Source: Bacteroidota bacterium
GTDB taxonomy: Bacteria > Bacteroidota > Bacteroidia > Chitinophagales > Saprospiraceae
Reading direction: 5' to 3'
Assembly (NCBI GenBank): GCA_024280135.1
Contig: JAJRQS010000282.1
Location: 1-9,429 of the forward strand
Length of the DNA stretch: 9,429 bases
Part shown: piece by piece, positions 6,269-9,429 of the stretch
How positions within the stretch are numbered: position 1 is the first letter of the stretch
Layout: each line of letters starts with the position of its first letter
The notes under the pieces: generated by a model
Told to the model about the DNA's origin: nothing
Databases searched by the model: none
What the model saw: the letters and a program-made list of their open reading frames with translations, nothing else
Translations under genes and position numbers: made by a program

Positions 6269-7076
6269 CTTTCTTCAGTTTTTTGATTTTGTTTAACGTT
6301 TTTTTCATCATTGTGTTCACTTCGGTCAGATGCTCAGACTTCGTGTACTTATGCTTGAATAACTTGGCATATTCGAATGCCTTTTCATAACGTTCTTTTT
6401 GTTTCTTAATTACACTCTTTCGGGCTAGTTCATAATTACCCTTCACAATGAGGTATCTAACTCGCTCCACCTCTTTAGACTCCGGAAAGTCCCTTAATAG
6501 GTTTTCGAAAGAAATCGTAGCGGCTTGATATTCCCCCATTTTATAGTACAAATAGCCTTCTTCAAAGGACTTTTTCTCAAGTTTGGTTCGCAATTCAAGC
6601 ATCAATTGATTAACCTCTTTCAATCGTTCGCTATTGGGATATGTATCTGCAAACTGTTGAAATTGCTCAATGGCCTCTTGCGTACTCTCCTGCTCTAGCT
6701 TATAGTCTGGTGATTGCCGATACATGCAATACCCCACCATATAATCAGCCTCTTCTCTATTCGTACTATTCGGAAAAGTCTTAGCGAACGACTTGAAGTA
6801 GTATTTCGCTAAAATAAACTGTTCCATATAATAATGCGTATAAGCATACTTAAAATACACTTCTTCCGCTTTTACTTTCCCTCTATAACTATTGATTAGC
6901 TTTTCATATAGCTGTTGCGCTTTAAACCACTCTTCATCGTTATAATACGCACTGGCTTTCTCAAAAATCAAGTCGGAATTCCCACTATTCAAAATTTTCT
7001 CAAATTCTGGTTTACAGCTTGCTATACTCCCTAGAACCATAAAAGCCATAAATACCTGAAACACTATCCTACTCAT
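6258..7076 (-). CDS. bamD: Outer membrane assembly lipoprotein BamD
   Basis: A 272-residue lipoprotein of the BAM complex, which folds beta-barrel proteins into the outer membrane. Residues 1-20 form a signal peptide ending in a lipobox (IASC), with C21 lipidated; the mature part begins KPEFEKILNSG, typical of Bacteroidota BamD. Tetratricopeptide-type repeats follow: A-x-Y-Y-N-x-x-x-W-x-K-A-x-x-L-Y-E (41-58), KYAYTHYYMEQFILAKYYF (76-94), a third unit with EAIEQFQQFADTYPNS (134-149) and FEEGYLYYKMGEYQAATISF (171-190) with LLRDFPES. The lysine-rich C-terminus (about 221-270) is charged helix. It is the first gene of the operon with rpoZ, coaBC and porD, led by the -7 element at 7139-7146. The ATG at 7076 gives the only sensible signal peptide. 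Confidence 0.93.
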   Translation of the reverse strand: MSRIVFQVFMAFMVLGSIASCKPEFEKILNSGNSDLIFEKASAYYNDEEWFKAQQLYEKLINSYRGKVKAEEVYFKYAYTHYYMEQFILAKYYFKSFAKTFPNSTNREEADYMVGYCMYRQSPDYKLEQESTQEAIEQFQQFADTYPNSERLKEVNQLMLELRTKLEKKSFEEGYLYYKMGEYQAATISFENLLRDFPESKEVERVRYLIVKGNYELARKSVIKKQKERYEKAFEYAKLFKHKYTKSEHLTEVNTMMKKTLNKIKKLKKDGY

Positions 7077-7092
7077 TCATTTTTAGTTTTGT

Positions 7093-7134
7093 CCGATCTA
7101 ATCTTGCGCCAAGGAACTTAGTTCTCTAAATCGG
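7093..7134 (-). promoter_or_regulatory. Foldable 5' leader of the bamD operon
   Basis: On the - strand, bases 7134-7126 (CCGATTTAG) can pair with 7101-7093 (TTAGATCGG) in a 9-bp stem with two G-U wobbles. An inner hairpin, GAAC-TAA-GTTC, lies at 7124-7114. The structure covers much of the predicted ~55-nt leader and ends about 16 nt before the start codon. The leader is longer than at the other two candidate promoters here. A regulatory role is possible but only inferred; the predicted start site lies inside the 5' arm, which may shorten the stem. Confidence 0.3.
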
Positions 7135-7138
7135 CTTG

Positions 7139-7146
7139 CAAAAGTA
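7139..7146 (-). promoter_or_regulatory. Candidate -7 promoter element of the bamD-rpoZ-coaBC-porD operon
   Basis: On the - strand TACTTTTG fits TAnnTTTG exactly. A TTTG (7175-7172) lies 25 nt further upstream, a little beyond the usual 19-21 nt spacing for a -33 element. Transcription would start near 7132, giving a leader of roughly 55 nt before the bamD ATG. The next gene upstream ends at 7297, so this gap is the natural place for the operon promoter. Confidence 0.55.
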
Positions 7147-7230
7147 CGGTTTTTTTTAATAACTAAGCACTCAAAAATCTTTTTGCGGTCTCAAATGCTA
7201 AAATTACGTTGACAAGACTAGAAAACGAGC

Positions 7231-7259
7231 GAAACCCTAAAGCATTGCCTTTGGGTTTC
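7231..7259 (-). terminator. Stem-loop after the surface lipoprotein gene, possible terminator
   Basis: GAAACCC (7231-7237) pairs with GGGTTTC (7253-7259), and AAAG (7239-7242) with CTTT (7249-7252), with one bulged T and the loop CATTGC. It lies 38 nt after the stop at 7297-7299 and upstream of the bamD promoter. On the - strand the stem is followed by GCTCGTTTTC rather than a clean T-run, so it is a weak or imperfect intrinsic terminator. Its place between two transcription units supports the reading. Confidence 0.45.
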
Positions 7260-7296
7260 ATGTTAAGAAAATTCACACGTACGTCGTGTTTATGAG

Positions 7297-8202
7297 CTAC
7301 AACTTATTCAAATCTAGGACAATATGGTCTAGGACAGTGGCAACTGGCTGAGCCGAAAATCTAAGTTCTTCCGTCATCGTAATAGCTTCGTTTTGGTATT
7401 TGAAAGTATCTCCATCTTGGCTGATGATGATGATATTGCCTTTGGTTTTGTCAGGTACAAACGTGCAAACGTTATCACTATCTGAGAAGGGCTTCATTTC
7501 TGTTACCGCGAATTTATCCTCAAAAACAAAGTAAACCTTAGTTTTTGCTTGATCATATCCTTCCGGAAAACTTACGCATAGCTTGTGATCAGTCGTAAAT
7601 TGAGAAGCACCTGTGATCCATCCAAGCTTATCGGTTGTATATTCAACGCCGGAATAATTTTGTCCTTCGCTAACCCATTCTGATTTTTTTAGACCATTGA
7701 ATGAAGGCAACCAATTAAAGTCATCTGAATCTTGGCTATCTCCTTGCTGCCATGTGCCTCCAAGCGAAAACGCATGGGCTGAAGGTGATTTAATGGTCAT
7801 TTTTTTACCTGGGGCGATTTTAACCGCTTGGGTATTGTGGTATGCTTTTATTTGAATGATGTGGTGATGCTCCAATGGATTCTTGCCCGTTGAATTCGAA
7901 TTAAGATAAGCAAAAATCAAGTCTGATTTTTTGCCAATTTTAGTTAAGCTCAAATCAACTCTTCCAGTAACAAGCGCTCCTTTGCCGTCCACCAGAGTGT
8001 TGGCTGGGAAAAAAAGTTCTTCACCTGAACCTAGTACAACCTTGCTATCTTCCTCTGCTAGAATGCTCTTTGAAGTTGTTTTTAAATCAAGCACCTCTGG
8101 CCACTCCACAGCTGTTTTACGATAGGGCGTAAAATCATCTACATCTTTTTCACACCCCGCAAAGCCCAGCAAAATTAACAATAAAAGGAAATTAAGTTTC
8201 AT
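7297..8202 (-). CDS. Probable surface lipoprotein with a ZU5-like beta region
   Basis: A 301-residue predicted lipoprotein of unknown function. The leucine-rich signal peptide (1-16) ends in the lipobox GFAGC, with C17 lipidated. The next residues, EKDVDD, are acidic and resemble the lipoprotein export signal that sends Bacteroidota lipoproteins to the cell surface. Residues about 52-140 look like a ZU5-type beta-sandwich: SGEELFFPANTLVD, ALVTGRVDLSL, then HIIQIKAY and KIAPGKKMTIKSP. A later beta region has KLGWITGASQF (192-202) and two cysteines (C209, C246) that could form a disulfide. The start is ATG 8202; the longer in-frame option begins at a TTG (8232), which would push the signal peptide inward. 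It lies 57 nt after the barrel gene on the same strand with no clear promoter between them, so they may be co-transcribed and act together at the outer membrane. Confidence 0.8.
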   Translation of the reverse strand: MKLNFLLLLILLGFAGCEKDVDDFTPYRKTAVEWPEVLDLKTTSKSILAEEDSKVVLGSGEELFFPANTLVDGKGALVTGRVDLSLTKIGKKSDLIFAYLNSNSTGKNPLEHHHIIQIKAYHNTQAVKIAPGKKMTIKSPSAHAFSLGGTWQQGDSQDSDDFNWLPSFNGLKKSEWVSEGQNYSGVEYTTDKLGWITGASQFTTDHKLCVSFPEGYDQAKTKVYFVFEDKFAVTEMKPFSDSDNVCTFVPDKTKGNIIIISQDGDTFKYQNEAITMTEELRFSAQPVATVLDHIVLDLNKL

Positions 8203-8259
8203 AGTTTTTTTTATATGGACTAGACGCAGCAATTAAGCTAAACGCTGCTCCTTTTTACC

Positions 8260-9429
8260 CTAAAAAATATATTTTATACCTGTCAAAATATTAAAGGTAG
8301 TAATATTTTGTTTGACTGGATGGGCATTCAAAGTAAAACTCTCTGGATAAAATCGAACTTGAGGTTCTACAAATACGCCCCATTGGTCTCCAAGTAAATA
8401 CTGCAATTCAACAGAACCGAAGAAGCTGGCTCCAATATTTTTCTTATAAATTTTTTCGTCTCGCAAAGAAACCAAAGCAATATTTTGATTTAAGTATGTG
8501 CCATTTTGAGTAAAATTGAGATTCAACACTGCGCCTGCATGAAATCCAATTTGCACTTTATTCTTCATTGACAGATACCCAATACTAATCGGAATATCTA
8601 CTGTACGATACGTGTTCACCAATCTCAAATCTCTCCTTCCAAACTCAAAACTTGTATCTCGCCCAATAATCGCCCCTTGATCATCTCGTATCGTTGTGAT
8701 AATCATTTTCTCATCGTCCTCTATGGAATATTTAAAAATGGTCTTTGCCTGTTGGTAGGCGATTCCAGCTCGTATATTCATACCATTAGAGTGAATGTAG
8801 CCAATCCGCATCCCTGCAATAATACCTACTCCGTTATGTTCTGTTGAATCTCGAAGTCTTGCATAAGTCTTATCTTCTACTGACTTTGCAGAAAAATAAG
8901 TATTACCAATCACCGGCCCTATGTAGGCATCCATAAAGAAGGAAGTCGGAAGTTTAATTACTCTACTTCCGGCACATTCTTTATCAGGGTTTTGGCTCTT
9001 TTCTTCCCCTTCTGTCTTTTCCTTACTCGTTGTTTTTTCTACTCGTTTTTTTGTTTGAGTGGCAGTAGGAGAATTCGTATTTTTTATTTCCTTTGTTTTT
9101 TGCGCAAGTACACGCTCCTGCTTCTGTGCAAGCGGATTGTCTATTTTATTTTGCGTAAGCTGCACTTTTCTATTGGCGAGATCGTCCGTAGTCGCAGTAT
9201 TTTCAGTATTACTTACTTGCTTCGAGACATCCTCGATCGATTTGAATTCATTCTTATTTTCAGATTCAACAATTTGAATTGTAGAATTATTACGCCCTAC
9301 AGGTTGCATTGATTTCGTATCAGTATTTGACTGTTTATTTTCAACAATACTATTGCTTTGGTCTATAGACTCTGTTGACAAATTATTATCATTTGCATTA
9401 TGCTGCAACTTACGAAAATCGTTTAGTTG
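8260..9429 (-). CDS. Outer membrane beta-barrel protein with long disordered N-terminal region (partial)
   Basis: The 389 visible residues end in a PorT-like beta-barrel; the 5' end is beyond the window. The frame stays open to base 9429, and the first candidate start inside it (TTG at 9408) is unconvincing, so the true start is outside. Visible residues 1 to about 155 are low in complexity and rich in N, S, T, Q, K and E, with no signal peptide, and predict a flexible linker. From about 160 there are alternating strands: FMDAYIGPVIGN, GIIAGMRIGYIHS, NIRAGIAYQQ, the family-like YRTVDIPISIGYLS, QIGFHAGAVLNLNF, FFGSVELQYLLG, and a final strand ending in phenylalanine (GIKYIF), as barrel proteins do. 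Some Bacteroidota proteins of this type have a membrane helix before the linker; that part would be off the edge. A lipoprotein gene follows 57 nt downstream. Confidence 0.75.
   Translation of the reverse strand, partial: QLNDFRKLQHNANDNNLSTESIDQSNSIVENKQSNTDTKSMQPVGRNNSTIQIVESENKNEFKSIEDVSKQVSNTENTATTDDLANRKVQLTQNKIDNPLAQKQERVLAQKTKEIKNTNSPTATQTKKRVEKTTSKEKTEGEEKSQNPDKECAGSRVIKLPTSFFMDAYIGPVIGNTYFSAKSVEDKTYARLRDSTEHNGVGIIAGMRIGYIHSNGMNIRAGIAYQQAKTIFKYSIEDDEKMIITTIRDDQGAIIGRDTSFEFGRRDLRLVNTYRTVDIPISIGYLSMKNKVQIGFHAGAVLNLNFTQNGTYLNQNIALVSLRDEKIYKKNIGASFFGSVELQYLLGDQWGVFVEPQVRFYPESFTLNAHPVKQNITTFNILTGIKYIF

Noticed and set aside
7275..7289. Short inverted repeat ACACG-TACGT-CGTGT just after the surface lipoprotein stop
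   Set aside because: It has a 5-bp stem without a T-tract and no other support; the stem-loop at 7231-7259 is the better terminator candidate.
8226..8248. GCAGC / GCTGC pair in the gap between the barrel gene and the surface lipoprotein gene
   Set aside because: It is only 5 bp with a 13-nt loop and no T-tract, too weak to call a terminator or a regulatory element.
8992..9312. + strand frames rich in F, L and C opposite the barrel gene
   Set aside because: The odd composition is the complement of the K/E/N/Q-rich linker on the other strand, not a membrane protein.

Overview
The window looks like Bacteroidota DNA, most like the Saprospiria/Chitinophagia side of the phylum, although the rank below phylum is a guess. 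It is AT-rich. It has a PorP/SprF-family protein and a PorD (DUF4835) protein, both tied to type IX secretion, and a bamD-rpoZ-coaBC-porD gene order typical of this phylum. Starts lack clear Shine-Dalgarno sequences, and three upstream regions carry the Bacteroidota -7 element TAnnTTTG. I see no tRNA, rRNA, CRISPR array, insertion sequence or prophage.

Layout: one small lipoprotein gene (178-723) is on the + strand; everything else is on the - strand. The + gene and the porP-like gene (777-1835) converge on a strong bidirectional terminator (741-778). Upstream of porP on the - strand are two abutting genes (2013-2429 and 2430-3740) whose products seem to share a YbjN / type III secretion chaperone-like fold. 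They have their own candidate promoter in the 39-nt gap after porD.

The core block on the - strand runs bamD (6258-7076), rpoZ (5930-6268, overlapping bamD by 11 nt), coaBC (4689-5888) and porD (3780-4667). It is read as one operon from a -7 element at 7139-7146 and links outer-membrane assembly, RNA polymerase omega, coenzyme A synthesis and type IX secretion. In many Bacteroidota recN follows porD; here the YbjN-like pair sits there instead. The bamD leader can fold, and the start of coaBC contains a perfect GC hairpin followed by seven T's inside the coding sequence.

At the right end are a surface-type lipoprotein (7297-8202) and an outer-membrane beta-barrel protein with a long disordered N-terminal region (8260-9429). 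The barrel gene runs off the window, so its true N-terminus is not visible.

Most of the window is ordinary core genome. The parts most worth a second look are the YbjN-like pair, the terminator-like element within coaBC, and the linker-barrel protein at the edge.
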